A model generated the notes under the pieces. That model did not search any database and had not been told where the DNA came from. It saw only the letters and a list, made by a program, of their open reading frames with translations. Below, piece by piece: positions 1 to 14,120 of a stretch of DNA of 64,000 nucleotides. The stretch's first letter is position 1, and each line of letters opens with the position of its first letter. The position numbers and the translations under genes are program-made. Source of the DNA: Vespula vulgaris. Lineage: Eukaryota > Arthropoda > Insecta > Hymenoptera > Vespidae. The stretch lies in the NCBI RefSeq assembly GCF_905475345.1, contig NC_066586.1:6169400-6233399 (forward strand). Direction: 5' to 3'.

Positions 1-2262
1 TGGAAATTCCTTTCTCCGGTTTCCGAACAAACGATGGTATCGAATCGAGTTCGCACAAGGATTCGCCGTTCTCGTTGGCACGAACACCTACCCGTATGAA
101 ACCAGAGTGAACGCATTACACGCAAGCGACGGCTCGTACTCGATGATGATGTAAAGGCCGCATTGTGTCCTGCACCGTTGAGAGAACTCGAGAATAAAGA
201 GAGGCGAGAGAGAGAGAGAGAGAGAGAGAGAGACGAAAAGATAGAGGGAGACACACCGCGACCACTAACATGGGGTAGATCCCGGCGCGGATAAAGCTTT
301 ATTTCATCAAAGGGACAACGAGCAAGCCAAGATAACACCGCATAGTGTACGATAAAGAGAGATAGAATGATAGATAGGTACGTGTAATATACCGAACATC
401 CATCCAAGCTATTGCGGTAAATCTCGTATAGAAGAGAAGAAGAGAGAGAGAGAAGAAATATCGCTTATTTAAGAAAGAATTTTTGACGAAAGATCGTTTT
501 TCTTACAAAACAAAATCTTAGCTAATTTCGTCGGGTTTGTTCGATGAATAAAACAAAGATGTAAGAAAGACTAAGAAGAAGCTTGAATGTAAAGGTACAT
601 TGTCTTATGCGGGTTATCGGAAATATCGGCTTATAGTAACCTATATAGAAAGAGGGGAAGACCAGTGAAACCTTTCATGCGGGTCTATTGCGAATTAAAC
701 GAAGGGTAAAGTAGACGCTAACTTTGCTAAACTCTGCCACCAAGGAAGTTATTAGCTACTTGAGAGAATAATATATTAACTCTCCGAAGATCGAACAAAT
801 TGAAAGGAAATTAGATTAAAAATATTTTCTTTGGGACTTTTCAGATCAACGAAATTTCTTCGTAATTAAAAGGTAATCCTTTCTCGATAATCTTTCCCTC
901 CAAATCGAACAGATTTATGTTAAATGAAGAACGAACGAACGAAATAGAGAAAGAAAAAAAGAGGTAAAGAAGTTGCAAGCTGGCTGGACACTTTTTTTTT
1001 CTGCGAAGAAATCGCGCGCCTCCATTCACGCAGTGCGCGGACCGCTTCTGCTTTAGCTATGTTGGATCCAGATTTCAGGGTGACGATAGTAGGAGAATAA
1101 GGAGAAAGAGAAAGAGAGAGAAGAGAACTGGAGAAGAGAAAGAGAAAAAGAAAAAGAGAGAAAAAGAGAGAGAGAGAGAGAACAAGAGCGCTGCGCGCTA
1201 TTGTTTTCTCGAGTGGCACTCTCTGGTTCAATGCTCGCTCGGCTCCCGGTACCAGATGTGCGAGAGACCGTCTGGTTTCTTCCTTCGTACGTTGCGTCAC
1301 GATATATCTTATGTTTCTGCCTTTTCTTTGTATAATTTCATCAAAATCAAGATCTGAGTCGATATCATCTTAATATTCTCAAAATAACTCCCCCTTCTTC
1401 AAATTGGCATATGGCGCATTTTCGTTTCTTCCTTACTTTCTATTCTTTTTTTTTCATTTCTTTCTTTTTCTTTCCTTTTTTTTTTTTTATTCTCCACGAA
1501 GAATTTTCTTATGATTTTCTTATGATTAGATATAATAACGGTGAATTAGGTAAATGGTTAAAGATAATATATATACGCACGTCTCTAATTTAATAGATCG
1601 TTTAGTAATAGCGGATAATGTATATTATTTGTATATTTATGTACAATATGAACAATAACTATTTGTCTATCGTAATACAATCATTACACATAACTGCTAT
1701 CGAACCGATCGGCCGATTGTCCTGCATTTTACCTACATAGACCATCGTATAAAAAATGAGACGATGAAACGCTTAGAATGTTAAATAATCGAGAGAAATT
1801 TTATTCCTAAATTGAAAAAAGAGAAGAATATATTTTCTATAATATGATAGAGGACGATACTACCGTATTTAAGGATAGTATGAAATATTATGCAAATGAA
1901 ATTAATTATTATAGAAGATTAATATTTTCTATAGAGATATGTCACGAGAAATAGATCGCAAACGAAAACGAATCGTTTCTAGAAAATTTTTTCAACTGAT
2001 TTCATAAAAAATGTAAGTAAGATATACATATATATATATAAACATATATAAACACGTATTAATTTTACATATCAATACATACGTACATTAAAATCATTCG
2101 TATATATGTAACAAATGCATTACAATTTTTAAATTAAATAAATGTACGTTTTAATTTAATGTCTAGATTAGATTCGTTTCGAATGCTTTCTTAAATTTAA
2201 TTATCATTCTCTTACGAATTACCAACAAATACACATACATACACACATATATGTATACATAC

Positions 2263-2316
<54 letters not shown>

Positions 2317-2753
2317 CCTCTCGTTAAAAAAAACTTTTTTGTTCCCTCGATAAAGTCGATATGGACATTAAAAAAAAAAAAAGAAGAAAAAGTAATAATC
2401 GAACACAAACGGATTGCGATTTTTTCTTTGATTCTAATCTACATACATATGAAATTATGCACTTATTATGTATGATGTACATTCAACATGTAAGAACTAT
2501 ATCGAATGCTATGGCATTCGAATGCTATAGTTACTCATCTTTATATTATCATCTTTTAAAATAAATGATAGATCAGCTGTTAATAGTAACAAAAAGAATT
2601 ATTCACACCGACATTGTAATCTTATATTCCGCTATTTGATTATTCTATTAATTCGATTATGCAATTTAACTTATTATGCGGCTTAAAAAGACATAAAATA
2701 AAATATAAAAAAATATAAGAGCGGACGTTATGAAAAGGATAAAAGTCATTCAT
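1..2753. other. Non-coding flank downstream of XRN2
   Basis: The first 1.3 kb is CpG-rich with short GA tracts (203-233, 1100-1182); the rest is AT-rich with an AT array at 2273-2312. An imperfect hairpin near 2495-2532 (TCGAATGC stem, TATG loop, AACTATA outer arm) lies about 220 bp beyond the XRN2 stop and may be in its 3' UTR. Short open frames here are low-complexity translations of repeats. I see no gene. Confidence 0.5.
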
Positions 2754-3252
2754 TTATCGTCTCCATCCGCTACTTCCCCCGCTACCACCTCCATATCGAT
2801 CAGAATTGCCATTCTGAAATAACAAAAATGAAATTAATATAAGTAAATATATATATAGATATATATAATTATGAAGCAAGAAACTTCGAACAAATAAATG
2901 ATTTATGAGAAACGAGCCAGTAATTATGAAAATGATCCAAGTTACATATTTTTCATTTTAAAATATTTTGACATTTGAGTTTGAATTATTCAAAAATAAT
3001 ATATCTATTATGACAAACAGAAAAAATAAGTAATATAATATTTATTTTTGAAATATAATTCCTTTATGTAATTTACGAATACATAATATATTTTTAAAAT
3101 AACATGCGACAAAATGTCTTTTAATATCTCCAATGACAGACTATTTCACAATTAACGACTCAAATATATCATAGATTTTTTGCAAAAAAATCGAACCAAT
3201 CGAAGAAATCAAAGTTAACGAATATTCTTACTAAAGAGATGCGTATACGACG

Positions 3253-3300
<48 letters not shown>

Positions 3301-4022
3301 TAATTTCTAAACTTCTTTTAATTAGAATTATAAAATTCAAGAATCATATCGATCATCGAAATAATAAAAATAACTTACTCTTTGTTGATAACCATGATAA
3401 TTGTTCTGAGAAGACTGATAATTGTTTCCATTCCGAGCTTGATGCTGTTGTTGGTGTGAATAAGGATGTCTTTGTTGCTGGCGATATTCTATGGATCGGT
3501 GTTGAAGATACTGTGGTGCTGGACCATAGCCACTAGCCCATGGTCCCGACGATAACGAGGAGGATCCACTTGAACTAGCGGTATTATATCCTCCCGATCT
3601 CGATTGATATCCACTATGATATCCTGAAACAAAAAAATAGATTGATTTCCCAAATGAACGAACAAACATTTAAACAAATATATATACATATATATATATA
3701 TTCAAAGTATTATTAATACTTTATAGATATATACAAAAATATAAAGTATTAATAATACCTCAGATAAAAAGTTACATCCATAGATCAAATAAACACACAC
3801 ATATAACTTTAGATAAATAAATTCAATAAAGATCAGATGATAAAGAGCTAAACAAATAAAAGTTTATTCGTCTATTAATAATTAGAAATACCGTGAATTG
3901 GACATTAGGGTAGTCGAATGCAAGCTTTATGAATTTACCAAGTAGACGCGATTAAGAATCTCTTATAAACTATCCATCAACCCTACGATATCCAAGTATT
4001 TACTACCTTCTACGAGGCGTTG

Positions 4023-4070
<48 letters not shown>

Positions 4071-4609
4071 TAGAAAGAGAAATAGACAATATTCGAACAT
4101 AGGTGAATGGGAACGTGCCGGCGCGTGTCCTGCCATCCATCAAATAATACAGAACGCGTGTTGTATGACGTCGTGACTATTAGAAAAAGAGAGAAGATCA
4201 TGCGAGTTAGCGAGCAAGAAGGAGAAGAAGGAGGAAGAGGAGAATGAGGAGGAGAAGGAGAGAAGACGCATCGTGTTTGTCAGCATCACGAAACGTCATA
4301 ACGTCGCTCAGCAATGCTAATAACGGATTTTCGAAAGGGCAACGTGCAGCACGCGGCGGTGTTCACTAAGTTCATCGCTTCGTGAAACGTGTTTTGCCTA
4401 TACATTCGTCGAATCCTTTTATTTTTTCTTTCCTTCTTTCTTTTTTCCTATACGCTCACCACGCGCGTTCCACGAGCAGAACGGCGGAGAAGAAAAAAAA
4501 AGAAACAAAAAAAAACGGAAAAAGAAAAAAGGAAGAAATTAAGGGCACGATATAATGATCGCGCTGACAAAAGAACAAAAAGAACCGATCCTTCTTCCCT
4601 TTCGACGTT

Positions 4610-4690
<81 letters not shown>

Positions 4691-6343
4691 ACTTCTGTTT
4701 CTTCTTTTACTACCACTACCCTTATGAATATTTATAAGTCCGTTTGCGAAATGCGAAATCGTGCACTTTAGCAAAGAGTCAAGGGGAATTCGAAATAAGA
4801 GAAACGATGTTAAGTGGGGAGGTTTGAGAAAGAACATGAGTGATATTCGTTTGATGTATCCTGACTAAAGGAAAGATCGATTAATTTTCATCGAGATCTT
4901 ACCTAATTACACAGTCGATTGAACGTGACAACATCGTTAACGACCATTCATATTTCTTACATATTTACGTATAAAACCGTCTACGATCCATGTTAAAAAG
5001 ATTACAAATTCCAATGAATTTATCAAAATTCGAATCGAAATAAAATAACTTCCAATCGATTGGATCCTTTTTCAAAAATCAAGGGATTTCAGTTTGAAAT
5101 TTGTCCAGAGTGAAATACATAGAGCCACAACGAAGTACCTACGAAGTAAATCGGAAGACGGATTATCAGTGACGCACGATAAGCGTATAGTTTGGCTCAA
5201 TCGAGCTCTTAATGGGAGGCGGCAAACAGCGTCGATATTATCGAGGGTCGTAGGGGTGGTCTCGTTCGTCGTACATGCCAGTTTATACGGTCCCCTGTTC
5301 TCTTCGACTACTACTAGTAGGCAAAGCCGTTGTGCTTCCGCCGTATTTCTCCTTGCATTCTCGCTCTCGCCCTCATTCGTGTTTTCTCTCTCTCTCCCTC
5401 TCTCTCTCACACACACACTTTCTGTCTCTCTCTCGCTCGGCGGCCAACAATAACATCCCCCAGTGAATTCCAAGCAATACGTAGCGACGGGAACCAAACG
5501 CTAATCTTCACCCTCGTCCCCCGTGGCTCACCTCGGGCAGACGCGCTCGCGCGTACGAGCGCACCAGATAGAAGGATAGAGAAAGACAGAGAAAGTAGGA
5601 TGGGTTTAACAGTTTACATGTCGGATCATCCCTCGTTATTGTTGCGTTTATGATAATAGGAGACGTACGGGACGCACGTCCGATCGTTCCAATCCCTTCT
5701 CGAAATCATCGAGCTGCACCAAAATCGTTACTAGTTCAAATGTACCCCCTTTTCTTTTCCTTACCTACCTACTTAATTAAACTTTTCACTAGATTGAGAA
5801 AGAAAGAAAAAGAAAGAAGAAAAGAATTCGTATCTTTGTAATTTTCCCTTCAGAAAAATGTCTATTTTTTATTTTACAAAATAAACTCTCTGGTTAATGT
5901 TTATTCACGGATAATAAACGTCACGTTTAGGACGAACGAGACTCGTTTCACGATAGATCGATTAACTACGAACAAAGTAGACACCAATGCGACTAGCAGC
6001 TATACCTGATGGAGATCCTGGGAAACGTACTGTTGAGTATCCACCACATAATTACATATATTCGAAATCGGAGAGGAAAATTAAATGAGAGTGAACATGA
6101 CGGGAGAAAGAGAGAAGGAGAGAGAGAGAGAGAAAGGGAAAGAAAGAGAGAGACATTCGTTTATATGTACATTCATATAGATACATATATACCTATATAT
6201 ATATACATATATATATATACATATTATATATATGTAGGTACATGCGCTTGTACTATATAGCTGCCTATCTGGCATGGGTATTGGATTGGATTGGATCGCC
6301 GCGTCAGCAATACAAACACTCGAAACCTCGATGTGGGTCGGTT

Positions 6344-6395
<52 letters not shown>

Positions 6396-7063
6396 GCCAT
6401 TCCTGTTTCAAACTGAAATTACACTTTCCTGTTCCTACCCAACTTTTCCTCCCCGCGTTTCGATATTGCTTTGCACATTTTTTTCTCTCCCGCTTTTCTC
6501 CCTCCTTCTCTTTTGTTCTTTCACCGATTTCGTTTCTACAAAAAAAAAAAAAAAAAAAAAAAAGGCACGGACAATGTGGATCTACGAAACGATTGAAATG
6601 TCTCTAACGTAAGTTGAAAACTTTTCGATATCCACGAGGATAGTCCTCCATCTTTGATCTTTTAATTCGCAAAGATTTACTTTACGAAGTCGACGAAGAA
6701 AATCATATATACGAGACAATAAGAATTCATTTTCTAGGATCGAAAAGTACGTAGCCTTTAAAACGGATAAAGAGAGACTACAAGTGCAATGAGAGGTACG
6801 GGATTTTCTTTTTTCTTCTTTTTTTTTTTAGAAAAAGAATTGGAATTCTTTTACCGCATCTTCGTTGAGACTTACGGAAAAAGAGAGAGACAGAGAAAGA
6901 GAGAGAGAGACAGAGAGAGAGAGAGAAGTATGGCCAACCGACTAACTCGAATGAAAAGCCAGACATTGCTGGTTAAGAGACACTTTGTACACGCTTCTCC
7001 TAGCGCGTATCCGAGCACATAAAAAAAAGACTTAGAGAAAGAAAGAGAAAGAGAAAAAGGAAG

Positions 7064-7108
<45 letters not shown>

Positions 7109-8000
7109 TCGCTTATTTAGCTTACCTTTTACTTACACGTGCTGTACAATGTTTACTTACACCCACCTAAGCATATAAGGCCAGAGGCACGACTCAAGAA
7201 GAATAATGTTTGTGTAAGACGAAAGGATAGCGATTTCTATAAAAAAGAAGAAGATAAAGGAAGAAAAAAGAAGAAGAAAAAGAAGAAGAAAAGAAAAAAG
7301 GGGGGAGGCGGGAGTGGGGTAGAAAATGTCAAGGGTCAAGGTTAACAAGTCCCTCATCGTATGTAGATCAAACGAAATTATAGATAAAAGTAAACATTGA
7401 CGTTTGCCAAGCTTGATCCATAACTCGAGTATATACATTAGAAATTACTTTCCTAGAAAATTATCGGCATTTAAGTGCTTTGGTCGATCTTCAAAATTTA
7501 TAGTAATTTTACGTGCTTCCGTCTTAACGAACGCGTCCTTGAGGAAAAACGGTAGCTGCGACAAAATGGCGTAGCACTGCCTTCCGAGTACCACTCGCGC
7601 GCGATTTCTGAAGTCTTTGTTCGCTAGCCCTTTCGTCATCCTCCCCAATCCTCCCTGCCCTCCTCAACCCCTCTTCCAAACTTTACTTCCACCTTTTGCG
7701 ATCCAGCACATTCGATGGAACTCGCGGTCATAAAAGCGGCTACAAGCTCACGTACAGGCACGAAAAATAAAGAGGTCTTTCCCCATGAAGCCAGTTAACT
7801 TGCCAGCCGACTCGAGAAAATAATTCCTCTTTCGCTTCTCGTCCTGGAGCCAACCTTTTTTCTTCCACGTCCATGTCTCTCCTCCTTTCAATCTTCTTGC
7901 ACGACTTTTCGAAGCAGAGAAAGAGAGTGGACGAGAAAAAAAAAGAATGAAGAAAAAAGAAAGAAAGAAAGAAAGAAAGATTTCCCTCTTTCTTTCTTTC

Positions 8001-8087
<87 letters not shown>

Positions 8088-8576
8088 ATCTCTCTCTCTC
8101 TCTCTATCTCCTTCGCTCTTTAGCCACTGGAAACGAAGGCCCTTGAAGACGGCCCTTCTAGCGCCTCGACGAGTCAGCCAGCGAAACTAAACGAAAGGAA
8201 AGGAAAAAAGAAGAGACGTTTACCCTCTCTCTCTCTCTCTTTCTCTCTCTTCTCTGTTTCTCTCCTTCTCTTTCTCTTTCTCTTTCTCTTTCTCTTTCTC
8301 TTTCTCTTTCTCTGTTTTTCTCGTAAGCGCTCTTTCGACGAAGTGAAACGCTCGAGAGAAAAACGCTAGGCTGCGTGCAGGAGAGCGCGCACTCCTGCTT
8401 ATTCTTCGCTTTTCTATTCGCGACGCGTATGCCGAAGAACAAAAACAACGTTTTCTTCCAGCAAAATTGTTACGGCTATCCGGTTCAATTGCCGATAAAA
8501 TTCAAGTACGAGAGGGTAGGAAGTTCTCTGATTTCTACGCATGATCACCATTCATGATATCTTCCAACTACTATAT

Positions 8577-8625
<49 letters not shown>

Positions 8626-9147
8626 CTCCGTATACATAAGAATTATATACTTATAGGTACTTAACCGATCATATCCTTCGTATATTTACAAATAAAATTC
8701 TTATCAATCGACTTGGAAAAAATCAATGGGAAAGATTTTTTCGTCGTTACGAGAAAGAAACAAAAAAATAATAAAGAGACAGCCTTGAAGAAGAAGAAGA
8801 AGAAGAAGAAGAAGAAAAAGAAGAAAAAGAAGAAAAAGGATGTAACGTTGGTAGACAGGACATCGAATTTCGTTCGGTGGGTGTAGCGAGTTGCGGCACG
8901 GATTGCTGGTGCGGTACGGAAGCTTTCTAAGTGGTGGAACGACGACGGGGTAAAGGTGGTATAGGGTAGAGGGTAAAGGCAGGGTACAGAGGAGGGAACG
9001 GAAAGAGCGACGATCGGACGAGGACGGAGAGAAACACTTGACCCTGCCTGGCTGCTTGCCGCACAGCCGATGCTGGCACAGCAAACCCCACCGTGCAACG
9101 TGCGTTAATAAACGCATCGAGATTGTGTTGGTTCCGCGTCTGTGTCC

Positions 9148-9220
<73 letters not shown>

Positions 9221-10420
9221 CCCTTCTCCTTCTTCTTCCTTCACCCCTCGACCGCTACCGCCCCAGTGCGACGCGGCGTGGCGAATCTCCCTCGCGCCTT
9301 CCAACCTTTTCGCTCGCTGCGCACGCCTACCGTTCACCCACACTTCCTTCTACCCTCCTACGTAACCATCCTCCTTCTCCTCCTTCTCTCCATCTCCTCC
9401 TCTTCCTCTTCCTCTTCCTCCTCCTCCTCCTCCTCCTCCTCCTCCTCCACCTCTTCTTCTACCGCGCATGCGTTCCATAAGAAATTACGTGCGCGTGTGC
9501 GTCGTAACTACGCGTTACGTACGTCTCTGCAAGTATACGATCACACGCAAATACACCAACGATATCACCGCACACTTATATGTTTATAGATATATATATG
9601 GGTGTTTAGATATGTATGTATGTATATATATGTGTGTGAGTATATACGCGCAAGAGGGCAACTCGGTGCGCACGGCCGCGCGCGAGTAACGTGTTGACTC
9701 TTCTGATCGTTCGGCTCCTAATTTATTTACAATTTTGCAAAGGGGGAAGTCGGATTGATTTGAACCCTATTTCGCGATATAATACGAGAGAGTAACCATC
9801 ATGTAATAAGGGGGAAAGAGAAAGAGAAAGAGAGAGAGAGAAAGAAAGAAAGATACAAATCTTTACTATTAGTTTTACTTTCACGATTAGATATCACGGT
9901 ATCGTTATTTTATTTATTTATTTATCTAAATGATGCTCTTCGAAAAGAATAATTCTCGTCTTTTTTTTTAGTAATCAATGAATTTAAATCTATATGAAAT
10001 ATTCAATGTGAAGATGTAAATCGAACAAAATCGTATGTTCTCGCTATCGAACTCGCATTTCTCGCTAGCGTCTTCTTGCAATTTAACGCACGAAGTCTTT
10101 CAAAGAAAAACAAGAGAAGAAAGGAAGAGAGAAACGAGGGAGGGAGGAAGACAGAGATAGAAAGATAGAGAGATAAAGATAGATAGATAGATAGATAGAG
10201 AGAGAGATAAAAGCAGGGTACACTCGTGTCAGAAGCGACCAATAAATTTATCGAGCGGGTGTTGGCATGGAGACTGCCGGACAGAGCTCGGTTGGATGGT
10301 CCGGAGGGCGATGAGAGGCCACTCGAGAATCCTCCAGGAGCACGTCGCGGGGAAATTGGAGGCAGCCACCACGATGCTTCTACCGGTGCCCAGAAGGAGG
10401 AACGCGAAGAGCGAAAACGG

Positions 10421-10488
<68 letters not shown>

Positions 10489-10570
10489 GAGGAAGAGGGA
10501 GAGAGAGGAGGAGAGAGAGAGACACAGAGGAAGACAGACAGACAGATAGATAGAGAAAGAGCGAGAGAAC

Positions 10571-10613
<43 letters not shown>

Positions 10614-10707
10614 CGAGAGAGAAAAAGAAAGAGAGAGAGAGAGAGTAGGAGAGAAAGTACGTCGGAGGGTGGCCACCCTCTTGGCGGACCTCCTTTTCCA
10701 TACCGTT

Positions 10708-10748
<41 letters not shown>

Positions 10749-11213
10749 GAGGGGGTCGAGGGATATCGATTTCTCGCGGTGATCCAATCAACGACGGCGC
10801 CTTATCTGACGCCTTTATCGGCGCCTCCAACCTGCTTCTCGTTAAAGGTATTACACCGAGAGACCGATTTTAACACCGAGAGACCGATTTTATGATTTTT
10901 TAAACCGATGACCAATCGAATACGATCCAATTGTATACGTTTACTGTTATTTCTTTTAGATCAAACACGTCCTGGTAAAGATCCCGTATATTACAAGAAT
11001 AAAACTAAAAAGGTAATATCAATTTGGTGCCCTTTTTCACGAAATACCGGATGATCCTTCGAGAGAAGTTTAAATCGAAGCAGCGACACAGCCAATATTT
11101 AACAACAGCGTACTCACTCGAGAATTTCTTTCGCCAACGGATAATGTTTAATTCATTAACCACATTAATTATTCATCGACGATGACGAGAGAAACGCTGA
11201 TTCCGATGGTTCT

Positions 11214-11308
<95 letters not shown>

Positions 11309-13448
11309 CTCTCTCTCTATCTATCTATCTATCTCATTCTCACTCTCTAACACTCGCTCTCGGTCCCTGTCTCTCCAAGCCGAAAAATATCGTCTCCAAG
11401 CAACGTCTCTCTTGTTGAAAACCGACTTGGGATCTCTCAAGAAGAGCGAGCGATCCTTATATCTCCGGTTTCTGTCGAATAAATCGTACTCCTCTCACTA
11501 CGATATTCTAGATGCTTGAGTATTGGCTTCAGAGGAAGACATGTATACCTAATGGAGAGGGACAGACAACCAAAGAGACAGACGTTTCCGTATATACGAA
11601 CAGGGTAATCCCTCTGATATTGTTCAGAAACAATAGGACGTCCGTCCCTAATTTGTACGGACTACCGATTACGTTTAAACACGACCCGTTAAATCGAACC
11701 ATCTCTCTCTTTCTTTCTCTCCTTCTGTCTCTCTCTCTTCCTCTTTCGTCAAAAGTCAATATTTTAGCATTCTGACGAATGAAAGAGACGAATGAAAATA
11801 CTGGAAAAAATTCACGAACGAGGAATTGGTAGAAATATATTACGGTCGTAAAGAAAAAAAAAAAAAGTGTATTTCCATTTTTAGTTAGCTCGCGAAATTC
11901 ATTCATAGCCAGTCGATATCAAATCGAGTCTCGATGATTACGATCGTGTCAAGGCTAAACCAAGACTATCGACGATGCTTCACACACACATACACACACA
12001 CACACACATCTTTTTTTTATAAAACGATAAGATTATGAATTTATGTTAACATGGAACGGCTTTTAAACGATGAATATTTTTTATTTTACGATCGATCCTA
12101 TATTAATGAACTTTAGTCGAACTTCAGAAATCCCTCGTAAGATTGAGATCAAATACAAAGATATGGTTTACTACCTACGAAACTCTTCCATTAAACGCGC
12201 TCAACGGAACTCAACGAAAATATGGATAATAGAAAGCGCAAGGCAGAGGCAAATAAAGTGCAAACTCGGCCCGGTGAGCGTTCAAGTTGTACTCTTGGGA
12301 CCTATACCGGTCCAACTCTCGTACTACGTTTGATTTGAGAGAGCGAGAAAAAAAAGTGTAGAGAGGGAGCAAGCAGAAGAGTGAAAGAGTAGTGCGCTCA
12401 GCGTTGTAGGACTCTCCGCTGGAGAGGCCTCTCTCTCTTTCTCTCTTTCTCTTTCTCTCTCTCTCTCTTTCTGTCTCTTTCTAGCTTGCTCGCACGCTCA
12501 CTCGCTCGTTCGCTCGTTCGCTCGCTCACTCTCACCCGCTTTAAGCCCTATCCACTACTCATTTATCAAATAAATCAACACAGCTACTTGTGCACCTGTG
12601 AAGAGATTCAGTAGCACTGGCCCGTGCCGTCCAAAAGGGCTACGACGATCGGCGATTCGACCGTTTCCTTGTTTTAGTGAGAAATCAATAATTATCTCGA
12701 TTGATCGAGGAAAAAACAGATTTTTCGATTTTTTTTTTTTTTTTGTATACACGACGAATCAAAACATATAATTCTTATTAATACGATCTAAGATATTTCC
12801 AATGATATATAATGTAGAAAGATTCGATCCGATCCAGTCAATTACGGATTAATAAATAACGTTTAATTAACGTTAAACGTTGAAATTAATAAAAGAATAT
12901 AATTAATATCTTACGTTTTCTTTAATTATCATAATTTATCACACCCTGATATCAAATTTTCTCTCATACTCATATTTGATAACAACAGTTAAATGAGAGC
13001 GACCCATTCATGGTTATTGCATAATAACGTCAATTTGTATGACACGATCACTGGCGATATAAATGTATATATTCGAGCTAACAATAAATGAAAATACAAA
13101 ATGAATGCTTAACATTCTCTCTTCCTTTTTTCTGTTACATACATATATCGATTCGATTTACAAAGAAAAAAGAATTCTTTTCTTGTAAAAGGTAACAGGT
13201 AGAAAGGATAAAAGAGATCCCCTGACAAAAGTAAAGAAAAATTCAAGAGTTCGAGGAACGTATAAGATAAAGTAAAGTAGAGTATATATTAAGTAGGTGA
13301 CTAGGTACAGCATTAAGTAGAAAACATGAGAGAGCGAAAAAAAGAAAAGAGAAAAGAGAAAAGGGAAGAAGATTGGAATACCTAAAGGAAAATCAGAAAT
13401 CTAAAGAAGAATTTAGTTACGCGGGTGCGTGAACGAAGAGAAAGAAAG

Positions 13449-13486
<38 letters not shown>

Positions 13487-14075
13487 AAAAGAAAGATAGA
13501 GAGTTGAATGGAGAAGGATAGAGTCAAGATCGGGAAGGAGAGTAGGTACATTGCGAAGTAGAGGAAGAGACCGAGGATGGTCCTTATGCACCGAGGACCC
13601 CAGGATACCGGCAAGGAGTATCCTAGAACTGTCGAGGATGCTTCACACCCATCGTCCTCTACCTCGTGCCTCTTCCATGGCCACCCCCTCTTCCTTCCTC
13701 CTGCCACCATCTGCCTTCTCCTCTTTTCTCGTTGTAAATATGCCCCTCTCCTCAACCCATCAGGATCCGCTCTTACAAAGAGAATCGTCGGCGTCGTCGG
13801 CGACGTCGCTGCCGTCGTTGTCGACTTCTCCTCCAAACGCTACACCGAGAGGGATATCGCGTCTCGCCTCTCTTCCCTCTTCCCTCTTCTCTCCTCTCTT
13901 CGCTCTTCTTTCTTCCCCACCCCCTCCCTCTCCTCTCTTCCTCTCATCCCACGTCTCTCATCGTTCTATGTGCCGCGAGACTTTCGTACGGATTGCGAGA
14001 TCAAGAGCTCTTCGAAGGCACTGGAGTTAAGTTTGAGTGCGGGTGTGCACGAAGGCGGTAGTTTCTCTCTCTCTT

Positions 14076-14120
<45 letters not shown>

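Larger units (their letters stand above)
2814..3378 (-). other. XRN2 last intron with AT array and a dispersed repeat
   Basis: 565-bp AT-rich intron between the Gly/Tyr-rich exon and the 60-nt terminal exon. It contains the first copy of a dispersed repeat (about 2925-3175) and an AT microsatellite (3255-3294). Confidence 0.8.

Noticed and set aside
7725..7745. TATA-like CATAAAAG in XRN2 intron 15
   Set aside because: Not a good consensus match and no initiator or downstream frame; too weak to call a promoter.
8787..8838. Possible CRISPR-like or direct-repeat array among the triplet tracts
   Set aside because: These are simple sequence repeats without spacers, in eukaryotic intronic DNA.
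9038..9589. 183-codon plus-strand frame, and similar long frames at 10003-10830, 4389-4691 and 11182-11418
   Set aside because: They are Ser/Leu or Arg/Glu runs translated from CT/GA microsatellites, open in several frames at once, with no domain or splice context.
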